A stretch of 64,000 bases of DNA from Hamadaea tsunoensis DSM 44101 (GCF_000428945.1 NZ_AUAX01000016.1:1-64000), one strand, 5' to 3'. Shown: positions 34,468 through 43,771, counted from the stretch's first letter. The notes: a model not told the origin generated them from the sequence alone. Translations and numbers: made by a program.

Positions 34468-37248
34468 TCAGACCGGGACGCGCAGGCGGCGGGCCTCGCG
34501 CAGCACCTCCGCGGTGAGCGCCTCGTCGTCCAGCCGCCGGCACACCTCCAGCGCCGCCCGCAGCTCCCCCGCCGCGTCGCCGATCCGCCCGGCGGTCGAG
34601 AGCACCTCCATGCGGTCCATGCGGATCTCGCGTACCAGTTCGGGGGAGTTCATGCGCTCGGCGGCCGCGAGCGCGGCGTCCAGGTGCGACAGCCCCGCGG
34701 CCAGCTCACCGGCCGCGGGCAGCACCTTGCCCAGCTGCATCCGGGTGTACGTCTCGCCGACCTCGTCCTTCGACGACTGCCGGATGTCGAGCGCCTCGCT
34801 GAGCAGGGGGATGCTGCGGTCGGGCCGGCCGCGTACGCGGTAGTGCATCCCGAGGCTGTGCAGCAGCAGGGCGATCCAGGGGCGTACGCCGTGCTCGCGG
34901 GCCTGGCCGAGGCCGGACAGCAGGGTGGCCTCGGCGTCGTCGTGGTCCCCCCATTCGGTCTGGAAGATGCCGAACGTGTTCATCGTGGTGATCCGCTCGA
35001 CCGGGTCCTCGATGAGCGGCAGCAGGTCGACGGCGGGCGCGACGGTCGCCCGGGCCTCCGGGTAGCGACGCAGCCGCTGCAGGTTGATCGCGATCAGCCG
35101 GTACGCGACCAGCTCCGCCGCCGGGTCGCCGCGCTCGGCGGCCACCTGCGCGACCCGGGGCGCCACCGCGAGGGTGTCGCGGAAGGTGCCGGCGATCCCG
35201 TCGAAGCTGACCAGGTGGCGCAGGATCTCGACGCCGACGGCGGTCGGGACGTCCGGCAGCGCCGGCAGGGCGAACACGATCTCGCGCAGCGACGGGGCGG
35301 CCTCGGTCAGCCAGCGCAGCGCCGCCTCGCGCGACGGCTGGTCGAGGGCCTGCGCCCGGCGCAGCGGCGAGGGCGGCAGCGGGCGGCCGGCCAGCGGGCG
35401 GATGTGCAGCCAGGCCAGGCCGGCCGACTGCGAGTAGAACCAGGCGACCCGGTGCAGCGCCGGTCCGGCCTCCCCCGGCGGCAGCTCCGTCTGCGCCAGT
35501 TCGCGGGCGTACAGGCGCAGCAGGTCGTGCAGGCCCAGGCGGCCCCGGTCGCTGGTCACCAGCTGCAGGTCGACCAGGCGCGCCACGCACGCGTCGCCGT
35601 GCTCGGGGTCCGCGTCGATCAGGGCGTACGTGCCCTCGACCGCGCACGTCGACATCGGCAGCAGTCCGAGCAGGCAGAACAGCCGAGCGGCGGCCCGGTC
35701 GACGGGGTCGGCGCTGTCGGCGAGGGCGACGAAACTGGAGCGGAAGGTTGCGCGTACGCCGGCGTCCTGGCCGAGTTCGGACAGCCGGCGGCGGTCGTCG
35801 GCGAGGCGGCGCGCGAAGTCCTCGGGGGCGAGGTCCGCGCGGGCGCCGAGCCGGGCCGCGGCCATCCGCAGGGCGAGCGGGAGGCCGCCGCAGAGTTCGG
35901 CGACCCGGCGCAGGCCGTGCTCGTCGCCGGCGGTGTGGGCGCGCAGCACGGCGACCGACGCCTCGATGTCCAGAATGGACAGCGTACGCCGGGCCGACAG
36001 ATCCAGGACGGTCAGCGGCCGCCGCGAAGTGACGATGACGGTGCAGCCGGACCCGTTGGGCAGCAAGGGCCGCACCTGCTCCGCGTCGAGCGCGTTGTCG
36101 AGGACGACGAGCAGGTCGCGGGCATGGGTGAGGCTGCGCCAGCGGGCCGCGAGGCCGTCGAGGTCCTCGTGCGGCGGGGCGGGTTCGCCGCAGGAGCGCA
36201 GCAGCCGCAGCAGGAGTTCGGCCGGGGCGACGGCGCGCAGGCCCGACCGTCCGCCTTGGAGGTCGACGTAGACCTCGCCGTCGGCGTGCCGGTCGGCCAG
36301 CCGGTACGCGAGTTCGACGGCCAGGGCCGACTTGCCGATCCCGCCGGGGCCGTCGACGGCGAGCACGACCGGACCGCGGCGTTCCCCGGTGGCCGTCGCG
36401 GCGAGCTGGTCGACGGTGTCGGTGCGGCCGACGAAGACGGCGGGCCGCGGCGGCAGTTCGTGCGGCACGGACCCGGCCGCGCGCGGCGGGACCGGCGTAC
36501 GCGCCGGCGCGACGAGCGGATCGCGGCTGAGGATCGAGCGGTGCAGTTCCTCCAGCTCCGCGCCGGGCGTGACGCCAAGCCGGTCGGACAGCTCGGCCCG
36601 CGCCCGCTGGTACGCCTCCAGGGCGCCCGCGGTGTCGCCGGTGGCCGCGAGTGCCCGCATCAGCCGGGCCCACAGCCCTTCGCGGGTCGGATGGTCGGCC
36701 AGCACCGTACGCAGCTCGGCCGGCAGGTCGGCGTCGGCACCCTGTTCGAGGCGCAGGTCGGCCAGCTCCTCCAGGGCGGCCGCCCGGCGTTCGGTGATGG
36801 TGAGCAGCTGGTGATGCAGCGGCGCGTCGGAAGGCAGGTCCTCGCCGCAGGATCCCCGCCACAGGCCCAGCGCCCGCCGGTAGCGCCGCTGCGCGCCGGC
36901 GGTGTCGCCGTCCGCGCGGGCCAGCCGGGCCGCGGCCACTTCCGCGGTGAACTCCCCCAGGTCGCCGTCGGTGGCCGGGACGTCGAGCAGGTAGCCGCCG
37001 TCGCGCGCGTGCAGTACCGGGCCGAGCACCTTGCGCAGGCCGGACGCGTACGTGCGGGCGTTGGCGGTCGCCGAGCTCGGCGGATCGGCCCACAGCAGGT
37101 TCAGCACCCGGCGCAGCGGCAGCACCCGGCCGGGTTCCAGCAGCAGGGCGACCAGCAGCGTCCGTTGCTTGGGGCTGCCCAGGTCCAGGTCGCGGCCGTC
37201 GCGGGTGACGCTGGTCGGGCCGAGGATTCGAAAACGCAGCTCCGACAT
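34468..37248 (-). CDS. SARP-type regulator with NB-ARC and TPR domains (AfsR-like)
   Basis: 926 aa; ATG 37248 after GGAAGGGCGG. Order: OmpR-type winged helix (LGSPKQRTLLVALLLEPGR, residues 20-40), activation domain (ALEAYQRARAELSDRLGVTP near 220), NB-ARC ATPase (GPGGIGKSALAVELA near 300; RDLLVVLDNAL; VIVTSRRPL; GGLPLALRMAAARL), then a TPR-rich C-terminal third (FGIFQTEWGDHDDAEATLL, LHSLGMHYRVRGRPDRSIPLL). Same architecture as the 18,025 gene but only distant in sequence. No biosynthetic cluster neighbours it; its targets are unknown. Confidence 0.9.
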   Translation of the reverse strand: MSELRFRILGPTSVTRDGRDLDLGSPKQRTLLVALLLEPGRVLPLRRVLNLLWADPPSSATANARTYASGLRKVLGPVLHARDGGYLLDVPATDGDLGEFTAEVAAARLARADGDTAGAQRRYRRALGLWRGSCGEDLPSDAPLHHQLLTITERRAAALEELADLRLEQGADADLPAELRTVLADHPTREGLWARLMRALAATGDTAGALEAYQRARAELSDRLGVTPGAELEELHRSILSRDPLVAPARTPVPPRAAGSVPHELPPRPAVFVGRTDTVDQLAATATGERRGPVVLAVDGPGGIGKSALAVELAYRLADRHADGEVYVDLQGGRSGLRAVAPAELLLRLLRSCGEPAPPHEDLDGLAARWRSLTHARDLLVVLDNALDAEQVRPLLPNGSGCTVIVTSRRPLTVLDLSARRTLSILDIEASVAVLRAHTAGDEHGLRRVAELCGGLPLALRMAAARLGARADLAPEDFARRLADDRRRLSELGQDAGVRATFRSSFVALADSADPVDRAAARLFCLLGLLPMSTCAVEGTYALIDADPEHGDACVARLVDLQLVTSDRGRLGLHDLLRLYARELAQTELPPGEAGPALHRVAWFYSQSAGLAWLHIRPLAGRPLPPSPLRRAQALDQPSREAALRWLTEAAPSLREIVFALPALPDVPTAVGVEILRHLVSFDGIAGTFRDTLAVAPRVAQVAAERGDPAAELVAYRLIAINLQRLRRYPEARATVAPAVDLLPLIEDPVERITTMNTFGIFQTEWGDHDDAEATLLSGLGQAREHGVRPWIALLLHSLGMHYRVRGRPDRSIPLLSEALDIRQSSKDEVGETYTRMQLGKVLPAAGELAAGLSHLDAALAAAERMNSPELVREIRMDRMEVLSTAGRIGDAAGELRAALEVCRRLDDEALTAEVLREARRLRVPV

Positions 37249-37465
37249 GACCGCCCTTCCGTACGCCGACGGCGTCAACGATGTCGATTCAAGCAAAGAT
37301 GAGGGACGAACGCTGCCGGCCGTGTCACTCCATCGACGTAAGTCTGTAGATCGTCTGGAGGGATCCTGAAGCGCGGCCGCCGAGAATCACGATCATTGTC
37401 GATGTATCGGGCGAGCCGCCGCACGTCGCCACCCGGCGCCGGCGCCCGTCCGCGAAGGAGCGCTC

Positions 37466-38347
37466 ATGGTTCACGGCCGACCGCACGTCCGATTCTCGCT
37501 GCGCTGGGTACTCGCCCTGCTCGCCGCGTCGCTGCTCGGGATTCCGTTCGCGACACCGGCGCACGCCGCGATCGCGCACAAGGCGCCGTTCGACTGCGGC
37601 AAGACCTTCTACGCCAACAACTGGTCGCCGGGGCACAATCCGGCCGGCTCCATCGACTGGCAGACCTACGGCAGCGACGCGATCAACGGCGAGAACGTCC
37701 GCGCCTCCGCCGCCGGTACCGCCCACTTCTACGACGCGGGTTCGGTCAGCTACGGCAAATGGGTCGAGATCGTCCACAGCGACGGTACGCGTACCCGCTA
37801 CGCGCACATGTCGTCGATGGTGAAGGCGGCCGGCTCGACGATGTCCGTCGCGCAGGGCACCAAGATCGGCGTCGTGGGCTCCACCGGCGACGCCAGCGGG
37901 CCGCACCTGCACTACGAGCAGCGCAACTCGTCTGGCGTGGTCGACACCAGCCCCACGGTCGACGGCGTCACCGTGTCGCTGGGCCAGAAGAAGGCGATCA
38001 CCAGCAGCAACTGCGGCGGCTCCAACCCGTACAGCGCCGAGGAGGTCTGCGGCAGCGGCTTCGACACCATCGACTCGGCCGCGCTCGGCTCGGCCGGCCA
38101 GGTCTTCCTGCTCTACAACTCCGGCACCGGCAACAACTGCGTCGTCACCCTGAAGTACACCAACGTCGGCACGGCCAGCGCCGTCTCGGCGTTCCTCGAA
38201 CCGCAGGGCTCGTCGCGGACGACGGACTCCGGCAGCTACGGGTACTACGCGGGCCCGGTGAAGCGGTCGGCGCCCGGGGTCTGCGTCAAGTGGGGCGGCT
38301 CGGTGGGCTCGACCACCTACACCAGCCCGTTCGAGCACTGCGGCTGA
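37466..38347 (+). CDS. Secreted M23-family peptidase
   Basis: 293 aa; ATG 37466 with AAGGAG upstream. Signal peptide ends TPAHA (about residue 36). LytM/M23 zinc motifs: GHNPAGSIDWQTYG (His and Asp ligands), VEIVHSDGTRTRYAHMSSM and ASGPHLHYEQRN (HxH). A C-terminal region with two cysteine pairs (VCGSGFDTID, CVVTLKYTNVG) resembles a short beta domain. Probably a cell-wall endopeptidase cutting peptide bridges. A strong terminator follows 24 nt after the stop. Confidence 0.9.
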   Translation: MVHGRPHVRFSLRWVLALLAASLLGIPFATPAHAAIAHKAPFDCGKTFYANNWSPGHNPAGSIDWQTYGSDAINGENVRASAAGTAHFYDAGSVSYGKWVEIVHSDGTRTRYAHMSSMVKAAGSTMSVAQGTKIGVVGSTGDASGPHLHYEQRNSSGVVDTSPTVDGVTVSLGQKKAITSSNCGGSNPYSAEEVCGSGFDTIDSAALGSAGQVFLLYNSGTGNNCVVTLKYTNVGTASAVSAFLEPQGSSRTTDSGSYGYYAGPVKRSAPGVCVKWGGSVGSTTYTSPFEHCG

Positions 38348-38370
38348 GTGCCGGCCGGCTCCTCTTCGTC

Positions 38371-38403
38371 GTCGGCGGACAGTCTCGGGGGCTGTCCGCC
38401 GAC
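38371..38403 (+). terminator. Terminator after the M23 peptidase
   Basis: A perfect 12-bp stem GTCGGCGGACAG (38371-38382) with its complement (38392-38403) and a 9-nt loop. It can serve both converging genes. Confidence 0.7.
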
Positions 38404-38443
38404 GGCCGGTCCGCACACTGCCGTGAGCGCGGCGCGAGCGCGG

Positions 38444-38977
38444 TCAGCGTGCTCGCCGGGTGTTCGATCGAGTCCATATCCACAGACGACGGCCCCGGAC
38501 AGCCCGCGAACGCGCCGGCGGCGGTTGCGCCCGTTGCCCCGCCTCGCCGCGGGAGAGCAGCTCGGCCAGCCGGCGGCAGGCCGCATCCTCATCGGCCGCC
38601 CGTTGCGCCGACCATGGACTGCGCCGCCGGTATTCGGCGACGTGGCGGCACGTCGCCTCGCGGATCCAGGAGCGTATCGGCGGGCCGCCCGTACGCAGAT
38701 GGGAAGCGGCCTGCCGCCACAGTTCCAGGTACGCCCCCGCCGTCACGACCTCGGCCGTTCTCCGGTCGATCCGGCTCCTGCCGCCGGCTCCGGCGTCCAG
38801 GTCGGCCAGCGCCTCGGTCACGTCGGGGAGCAGGCAGGCGTACAGAGCCGCGAACGCCTCGGTGTCGCCCTGCGCGCACCGGCCGACCAGCGCCCGCAGT
38901 ACGCCGTCACAGATGATCGCCGGATCCGTCCGGCCGAACCAGGGCAGCCTGGTCCTGTCATATCGATCGACACTCAT
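38444..38977 (-). CDS. ECF sigma-like protein lacking region 4
   Basis: 177 aa from ATG 38977. Region 2-like sequence is visible: RCAQGDTEAFAALYACLLPDV, EVVTAGAYLELWRQA and IRSWIREATCRHVAEYRRRSPW, resembling SigK-type ECF factors. The C-terminus (AELLSRGEAGQRAQPPPARSR) has no recognisable region 4 helix-turn-helix. Either a truncated sigma factor or a gene with a late frameshift. Real protein production is uncertain; it is convergent with the M23 gene. Confidence 0.5.
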   Translation of the reverse strand: MSVDRYDRTRLPWFGRTDPAIICDGVLRALVGRCAQGDTEAFAALYACLLPDVTEALADLDAGAGGRSRIDRRTAEVVTAGAYLELWRQAASHLRTGGPPIRSWIREATCRHVAEYRRRSPWSAQRAADEDAACRRLAELLSRGEAGQRAQPPPARSRAVRGRRLWIWTRSNTRRAR

Positions 38978-39521
38978 AATGACCCACTTCGGACAGCCGT
39001 CACCGGTCCGCCGGGGTCTGGAGCGGAATGCAGCAACGCGTTGAATAACGAGTTGAAGCGACTGTGGAACTGATTGCCGAACCGACCTGCCGAACCGACT
39101 CGCTGAACCGACTCGCGGCGCTGACTCGCCGAGCTGCGGCCAAGCCGCGAGAGGCTCGCCCACATACTAAGCACGCATCGACGGCGTACGCATCCGACAT
39201 GCGGTGCCAAGTCGCCGTGGCAGGCGTTGCGGCGGTTCACCTCGATGACAATCGTCGATATGCCCATCACCGAATGGTGCCCGGCATGCCTATATCCAAT
39301 GCGTTGTAGCCACGGTGTGACGCGATTGGCCCGGATGGCCAGCCATTGTCCGCGCATAGGTGGATCCGGACAGCGCGACGCCTACGCGGCGGGCCGGACT
39401 CGGAACTGTTACGGTCAGTGTGCGAGTAGTCGCCAGTCGACCCGACCATCGGTACGGGCGGGCCGCGCCTCATCAGAGAAGGGTGCGGACATGGCCGGAA
39501 GCATGACGCCCCTCAGGCGGA
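38978..39521. other. Intergenic region with a short tandem repeat
   Basis: No gene recognised in about 540 bp. Three 13-bp units, GAACCGACCTGCC, GAACCGACTCGCT and GAACCGACTCGCG, lie in tandem at 39079-39117. Promoters for both flanking genes should lie here. Confidence 0.55.
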
Positions 39522-40256
39522 GTGAACGATCCGGTGGATGACTACGTCACCCGCGTGTACGCGCTGATCGCCGCCGAGCCGGTCGCGGACCGGGGCCCAG
39601 CCGGCCTCTCAGCGACGATGCGGCGGCTCTGCACGGCAGTCGGCAGGGCCGTCGACGCTCACGGTGTGGGGATGACCGTGATGGCGCCGGACGGCGTGCG
39701 AGGGATGAGCGCCGCGAGCGATCCGGCCACCGAGCGCCTCGAAGATCTTCAGCTGACCCTGGGCGAGGGACCCTGCATCGACGCCTTCGAGCGGCGGGTG
39801 CCCGTCCTGGTCCCGAACCTGGCCGACGAGATGGCGCGCTGGCCCGTCTACGCGCCCGAGGTCCACGCCGGCGGCATTCGGGCGGTCTTCGCCTTCCCCT
39901 TGCAGACCGGCGGAGCCCGGCTGGGCGTACTGGACGTCTTCCGAGGCGAGCCCGGATCGCTGTCGAACGAGGCCCTGGCGTTGTGCCTGACCTTCGCCGA
40001 CGCGGCCGTCGCCAGCCTGCTCGACGGCGAGGAGCACCGGCACCCCACCGCGGCGGATGACGGGCTCGGCGACAGCCTGGGCGTCAACACGGTCCTCTTC
40101 CAGGCCCAGGGCATGGTCATGGTCCAGCTCAAGGTGCCCCTGGCCGAGGCGATGGCCCGCATACGCGCTCGCGCCTACGCCGAGAACCGGCCGCTGACCG
40201 AGATAGCCGCCGACGTCGTCGCCCGCCGGCTGAGTTTCGACCAGGACCGGCAGTGA
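39522..40256 (+). CDS. GAF-ANTAR regulator
   Basis: 244 aa, start GTG 39522 after AGGCGGA. GAF sensor domain (residues 25-165: GMTVMAPDGVRGMSAASDP, LGEGPCIDAFERRVPVLVPNL, AVFAFPLQTGGARLGVLDVF) followed by a C-terminal ANTAR-like RNA-binding helix set (FQAQGMVMVQLKVPLAEAMAR, ENRPLTEIAADVVARRL). ANTAR proteins bind paired RNA hairpins and cause antitermination. No obvious ANTAR target hairpin pair was found nearby. Followed by a second GAF-ANTAR gene 43 nt later, probably one operon. Confidence 0.88.
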   Translation: MNDPVDDYVTRVYALIAAEPVADRGPAGLSATMRRLCTAVGRAVDAHGVGMTVMAPDGVRGMSAASDPATERLEDLQLTLGEGPCIDAFERRVPVLVPNLADEMARWPVYAPEVHAGGIRAVFAFPLQTGGARLGVLDVFRGEPGSLSNEALALCLTFADAAVASLLDGEEHRHPTAADDGLGDSLGVNTVLFQAQGMVMVQLKVPLAEAMARIRARAYAENRPLTEIAADVVARRLSFDQDRQ

Positions 40257-40299
40257 ACGACCTCAGCCGCCAGACAGGAACGATGAAGGAGGCACAGCC

Positions 40300-41031
40300 A
40301 TGACCGCCATCTCCGCCGACCGAGTGGCGCGGGTGTTCGTGGAGGTCGCCGACACCCTCGTCGACGAGTTCGATCTCATCGAGTTCTTCCACATGCTGAC
40401 GGACCGCATCGCCGACATGCTCGACGAGTCCCCGGTCGGCCTCCTGATCGCCGATCAGCGGGGGCGGCTGGCCTTCACCGCCGCCTCCGACGAGTCCGTC
40501 GAACTGCTGGAGCTGTTCCAGGCGCAGGCCCAGGAGGGCCCGTGCCTGGACGCGTTCCGCCAGGGCCAGCCGGTCGTCAACGAGGATCTCCGCGCGGCCG
40601 CCGGCCGGTGGCCGGTGTTCGCGCCGCGGGCGGTGGCCGCCGGTTTCCGCTCGGTGCACGCCTTCCCCCTCCGCCTGCGCACGGAGCGCATCGGTGTGCT
40701 GAACGTCTTCAGCGCCAGCGTCGGCGGCCGCCTGGACGGCGGCGACATCCAGGTGATCCAGGCGCTGGCCGACGTCGCCTCCATCGGGCTCCTGCAGGAA
40801 AGGGCGATCCGGCGCGGCGAGATCCTCACCGAGCAGCTGCAGGGCGCCCTCAACAGCCGGATCATCATCGAGCAGGCCAAGGGCGCCGTCGCCCAGGCCC
40901 GCGGTATCGGCGTCGACGAAGCGTTCGAGCTGATCCGGCAGTACAGCCGCCGCAACAACGTGGGCCTCGTCGACACCGCCCGCGGCCTCGTCACGGACCC
41001 GTCGGTACTGGCCGGCTTCCTCGCTGGGTGA
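40300..41031 (+). CDS. GAF-ANTAR regulator
   Basis: 243 aa; ATG 40300 with AAGGAGG upstream. GAF domain (ADMLDESPVGLLIADQRGRLA, EGPCLDAFRQGQPVVNEDL, HAFPLRLRTERIGVLNVFSA) and a well-formed ANTAR domain (LQGALNSRIIIEQAKGAVAQA, GIGVDEAFELIRQYSRRNNVGLVDTARGL). Closely parallels the upstream gene in layout but is not a recent duplicate. The pair may combine two signals to control antitermination. Confidence 0.92.
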   Translation: MTAISADRVARVFVEVADTLVDEFDLIEFFHMLTDRIADMLDESPVGLLIADQRGRLAFTAASDESVELLELFQAQAQEGPCLDAFRQGQPVVNEDLRAAAGRWPVFAPRAVAAGFRSVHAFPLRLRTERIGVLNVFSASVGGRLDGGDIQVIQALADVASIGLLQERAIRRGEILTEQLQGALNSRIIIEQAKGAVAQARGIGVDEAFELIRQYSRRNNVGLVDTARGLVTDPSVLAGFLAG

Positions 41032-41056
41032 CCGCGCCCCTGCGTACGCGGCGTGG

Positions 41057-41905
41057 CTACCGGCGTACGCCTTCGTCCGCCGCCCAGGCCGCGAGCAGGC
41101 GCAGAGCGGTCTCGGACGCCGAACCCGCCTCGACGATGTGCATGACGAGCGCCTGGTCCGGTTCGTCGGGGAAACGCAGCGCTTCGAAGCTCAGCTCCAG
41201 CTCGCCGACCACGGGATGGCGGTAGACGTAGCTGCCGTGCGTCTTGTCCTTGAGCCCGTGCTCGGCCCACGCGGCCCGGAACTGCGGGCTGGCCTCGGTC
41301 AGTTCCGCCAGTAGGGCCGCGGTGTACGGGTCGTCGGGATGCCGGGCGGCGTCCAGCCGCAGGTACGCCGCGACGTCGGCCACCTTGGCGGGCCAGTCGG
41401 CGTAGAGGGCGCGTACGCCCTCGTCCAGCACGACCAGGCGGGCGAGGTTGCGTTCGGCGACCGGCAGGGCCCCGAAATCGGTGATCAGCGAGGCCGCGAG
41501 CGGGTTCCAGGCCAGCACGTCGACGTTGCGCCCCACGATGTACGCGGGGACGTCGCCGGCCGAGTCGAGCAGCCGTTGCAGGGCCGGGCGTACGCGCTGG
41601 GGTTCGGCGGCCGGGCCGGACCAGGGGCGGGCCAGCCGGTAGAGGTGCTCGCGTTCGGTGCCGTCCAGCCGCAGCACCCGGGCGACCGCGTCCAGGACGG
41701 CCTCGGAGAAGTGCAGCGTACGCCCCTGCTCCAGGCGTACGTAGTGGTCGACGCTCACGCCCGCGAGCAGGGCGAGTTCCTCGCGGCGCAGTCCCGGTAC
41801 GCGACGGCGGCCGCCGTAGTCGGGCAGCCCCGCCTCGTCGGGGTTGATGCGGGCCCGGCGGGAGCGCAGGAACTCGCCGAGTTCGGCGCGTCGGTCCAGG
41901 AGCAT
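41057..41905 (-). CDS. XRE-family regulator with MmyB-like ligand domain
   Basis: 282 aa; ATG 41905. N-terminal helix-turn-helix (LGEFLRSRRARINPDEAGL, RRVPGLRREELALLAGVSVDHYVRLEQGR) and the conserved MmyB-like domain (ILAWNPLAASLITDF type: DVLAWNPLAASLITDFGALP; YVYRHPVVGELELSFEALRF). Such repressors are commonly divergent from the oxidoreductase they control, and here the next gene, an aldo-keto reductase, is divergent with a 161-bp shared promoter region. Confidence 0.92.
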   Translation of the reverse strand: MLLDRRAELGEFLRSRRARINPDEAGLPDYGGRRRVPGLRREELALLAGVSVDHYVRLEQGRTLHFSEAVLDAVARVLRLDGTEREHLYRLARPWSGPAAEPQRVRPALQRLLDSAGDVPAYIVGRNVDVLAWNPLAASLITDFGALPVAERNLARLVVLDEGVRALYADWPAKVADVAAYLRLDAARHPDDPYTAALLAELTEASPQFRAAWAEHGLKDKTHGSYVYRHPVVGELELSFEALRFPDEPDQALVMHIVEAGSASETALRLLAAWAADEGVRR

Positions 41906-42066
41906 GCGGCCAGTATGCCCAACGGCCGGCGGCGGTTGCCTGGTCATGCCATGCCCAGGCACGGCTCGGCTCTGGGTGGCCGGTGCCGCGGCGGCCAGAG
42001 TGGATCTCGACGGGCCACCGGGCCCGGCGCCGGGAACCCCCGGCGAGAGCGAAGGAGCACAGAGCT

Positions 42067-43122
42067 GTGACTGCGAACGAGATCCCCACACTGCCCCTGG
42101 GATCGACCGGCATGGACATCACCCGGGTCGGTTTCGGCTCCTGGGCGGTGGCCGGCGGCGACTGGCGGTTCGGCTGGGGCGCCACCGACGACACCGATTC
42201 CGTCGCCGCGATCCGCCACGCCGTCGAGTCCGGCGTCAACTGGATCGACACCGCCGCCGTGTACGGTCTCGGACACTCCGAGGAGCTGGTCGGCAAGGCG
42301 ATCGCCGACCTGCCCGCCGCCGACCGCCCGTTCGTCTTCACCAAGGCCGGGCTCGTCTGGGATCCCGAGGACCGGCTGGCCGCGCCCCGGCGTGTCATGG
42401 CGCCGGCCAGCGTACGCCGGGAGCTGGAGGATTCCCTGCGGCGGCTGGACGTCGAGCGCATCGATCTCTATCAGGTGCACTGGCCGGACACCGGCGAGTC
42501 GCTGGAGTACGCCGGGGACGGTACCGGCGCGGTCTCGCCCCGGGCGACTCCGCTGGAGGAGTACTGGCAGGTGATGGCCGACCTGAAGGCCGAGGGCAAG
42601 GTACGCGCCATCGGCCTGTCCAACCACTCCGTCGAGCAGCTGGCGGCCGCGGAACGGATCGCCCACGTGGACGCGATCCAGCCGCCCTTCTCGGCGTTGA
42701 ACCGGTCGGCGGCGGCGGAGATCGCCTGGGCCCACGGGCACGGCACCGGCGTGATCGCGTACTCGCCGCTGCAGTCGGGGCTGCTGACCGGGGCCTTCTC
42801 CGCGCAGCGGGTGGCCGGGCTGCCGGCCGGCGACTGGCGGGCCGCCCACGCCGACTTCACCAGCGGGCTGACGGCGAATCTGCGGGTGGCCGACGCCCTG
42901 CGGCCGATCGCCGCGCGGCACGGCGTCAGTGTCGCCGAGGTGGCGATCGCCTGGGTGCTGGCCTGGCCGGGTGTCACCGGTGCCATCGTGGGCGCCCGTC
43001 GCCGGGAGCAGGTCGACGGCTGGCTCGGCGCGGGCGCGGTACGCCTGTCCGCGGCCGACGTCGCGGAGGTGGCCGAGGCCGTCACCGCCGCCGGCGCGGG
43101 GACCGGCCCGGTGCGGCCGTGA
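42067..43122 (+). CDS. Aldo/keto reductase
   Basis: 351 aa, start GTG 42067 after AAGGAG. TIM-barrel AKR motifs: GVNWIDTAAVYGLGHSEELVG (catalytic Asp and Tyr), PFVFTKAGLVW (Lys), RIDLYQVHWPD (His), IGLSNHSVEQL and IVGARRREQV (NADPH phosphate region). Closest in style to the YghZ/Tas group acting on sugars or small carbonyls. GTGA overlap with the following monooxygenase gene shows coupling. Likely repressed by the divergent XRE protein. Confidence 0.93.
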   Translation: MTANEIPTLPLGSTGMDITRVGFGSWAVAGGDWRFGWGATDDTDSVAAIRHAVESGVNWIDTAAVYGLGHSEELVGKAIADLPAADRPFVFTKAGLVWDPEDRLAAPRRVMAPASVRRELEDSLRRLDVERIDLYQVHWPDTGESLEYAGDGTGAVSPRATPLEEYWQVMADLKAEGKVRAIGLSNHSVEQLAAAERIAHVDAIQPPFSALNRSAAAEIAWAHGHGTGVIAYSPLQSGLLTGAFSAQRVAGLPAGDWRAAHADFTSGLTANLRVADALRPIAARHGVSVAEVAIAWVLAWPGVTGAIVGARRREQVDGWLGAGAVRLSAADVAEVAEAVTAAGAGTGPVRP

Positions 43123-43451
43123 GCGCGCGGCTCGTGGTGGCCGAGTTCGTGGCGCGGCCGGGACGGGAGGACCGGCTGCGCACCGCCCTCGAAGCGATGA
43201 TCGAACCGACCCTGACCGAACCGGGTTGCCACCGCTTCCGCGTGTACGCCGACCCGAACGACGCCGCCCGGATGGCGCTGGTGGAGCAGTGGGCGAGCGA
43301 CGACGCCCTGACCCGCCACGCCGGCACCGTCCATTATCGACACACGGCGGCGGTGCTCGCCGCGGTGCTCGACGCGCCCGTCGTCGTGCACCGGTTTCCG
43401 CTGGAGATCCCCGACATGCCGGACGGGTGGGCGGCGACCGTCCGGCCCTGA
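43119..43451 (+). CDS. Antibiotic biosynthesis monooxygenase-domain protein
   Basis: 110 aa, GTG 43119 overlapping the AKR stop. ABM (dimeric alpha-beta barrel) pattern: LVVAEFVARPGREDRLRTAL, EPTLTEPGCHRFRVYADPND and VEQWASDDALTRHAGTVHYR. These cofactor-free proteins oxidise or bind quinone-like compounds, or act as stress proteins. With the AKR it forms a two-gene oxidoreductase operon, possibly for detoxification of carbonyl or quinone compounds. Confidence 0.9.
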   Translation: MSARLVVAEFVARPGREDRLRTALEAMIEPTLTEPGCHRFRVYADPNDAARMALVEQWASDDALTRHAGTVHYRHTAAVLAAVLDAPVVVHRFPLEIPDMPDGWAATVRP

Positions 43452-43457
43452 AGGCAT

Positions 43458-43483
43458 TTCTCGGAGAACCTTCTCGGAGAACC
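43458..43483. repeat. Two tandem 13-bp palindromic units
   Basis: TTCTCGGAGAACC occurs twice without a gap (43458-43470 and 43471-43483). TTCTCGGAGAA is itself palindromic. Located 7 nt after the monooxygenase stop. Confidence 0.85.
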
Positions 43484-43494
43484 CGGCATCGGTT

Positions 43495-43529
43495 GCGGCG
43501 CCAGCGAGTCCTTCACCCGCTGGCGCCGC
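43495..43529. terminator. Bidirectional terminator
   Basis: A perfect 12-bp stem GCGGCGCCAGCG (43495-43506) with its complement (43518-43529) between converging genes. Confidence 0.75.
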
Positions 43530-43538
43530 TCGCGCCTT

Positions 43539-43760
43539 CTAGTCTTCTTCCGGGCCGTCCTCGGTTTCTTCCCGCCGGGGGCGGCCCGGCTTGCGCATGC
43601 GGCCCGCCTCCGCCGGCAGCCGCCCCTCCGCCTGCAGCGCCTTGCGGAGCAGGAACTCGATCTGGGCGTTGGTGCTGCGCAGGTCGGCGGCCGCCCACCG
43701 GGCGAGCGCGTCGTGCACGGCGGGGTCCAGGCGCAGCAGGATGCTCTTCCGCTCGGCCAT
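43539..43760 (-). CDS. Ribbon-helix-helix DNA-binding protein
   Basis: 73 aa from ATG 43760: MAERKSILLRLDPAVHDALARW, then LRSTNAQIEFLLRKALQAEG, the Arc/MetJ-type strand-helix-helix. The tail RMRKPGRPRREETEDGPEED has an AT-hook-like KPGRPRR. It follows the SPFH gene by 11 nt on the same strand; this pairing recurs in actinobacteria, though its meaning is unclear. It may autoregulate the operon through the GTGATATCAC palindrome upstream. Confidence 0.85.
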   Translation of the reverse strand: MAERKSILLRLDPAVHDALARWAAADLRSTNAQIEFLLRKALQAEGRLPAEAGRMRKPGRPRREETEDGPEED

Positions 43761-43771
43761 CGGCCCGCTGC

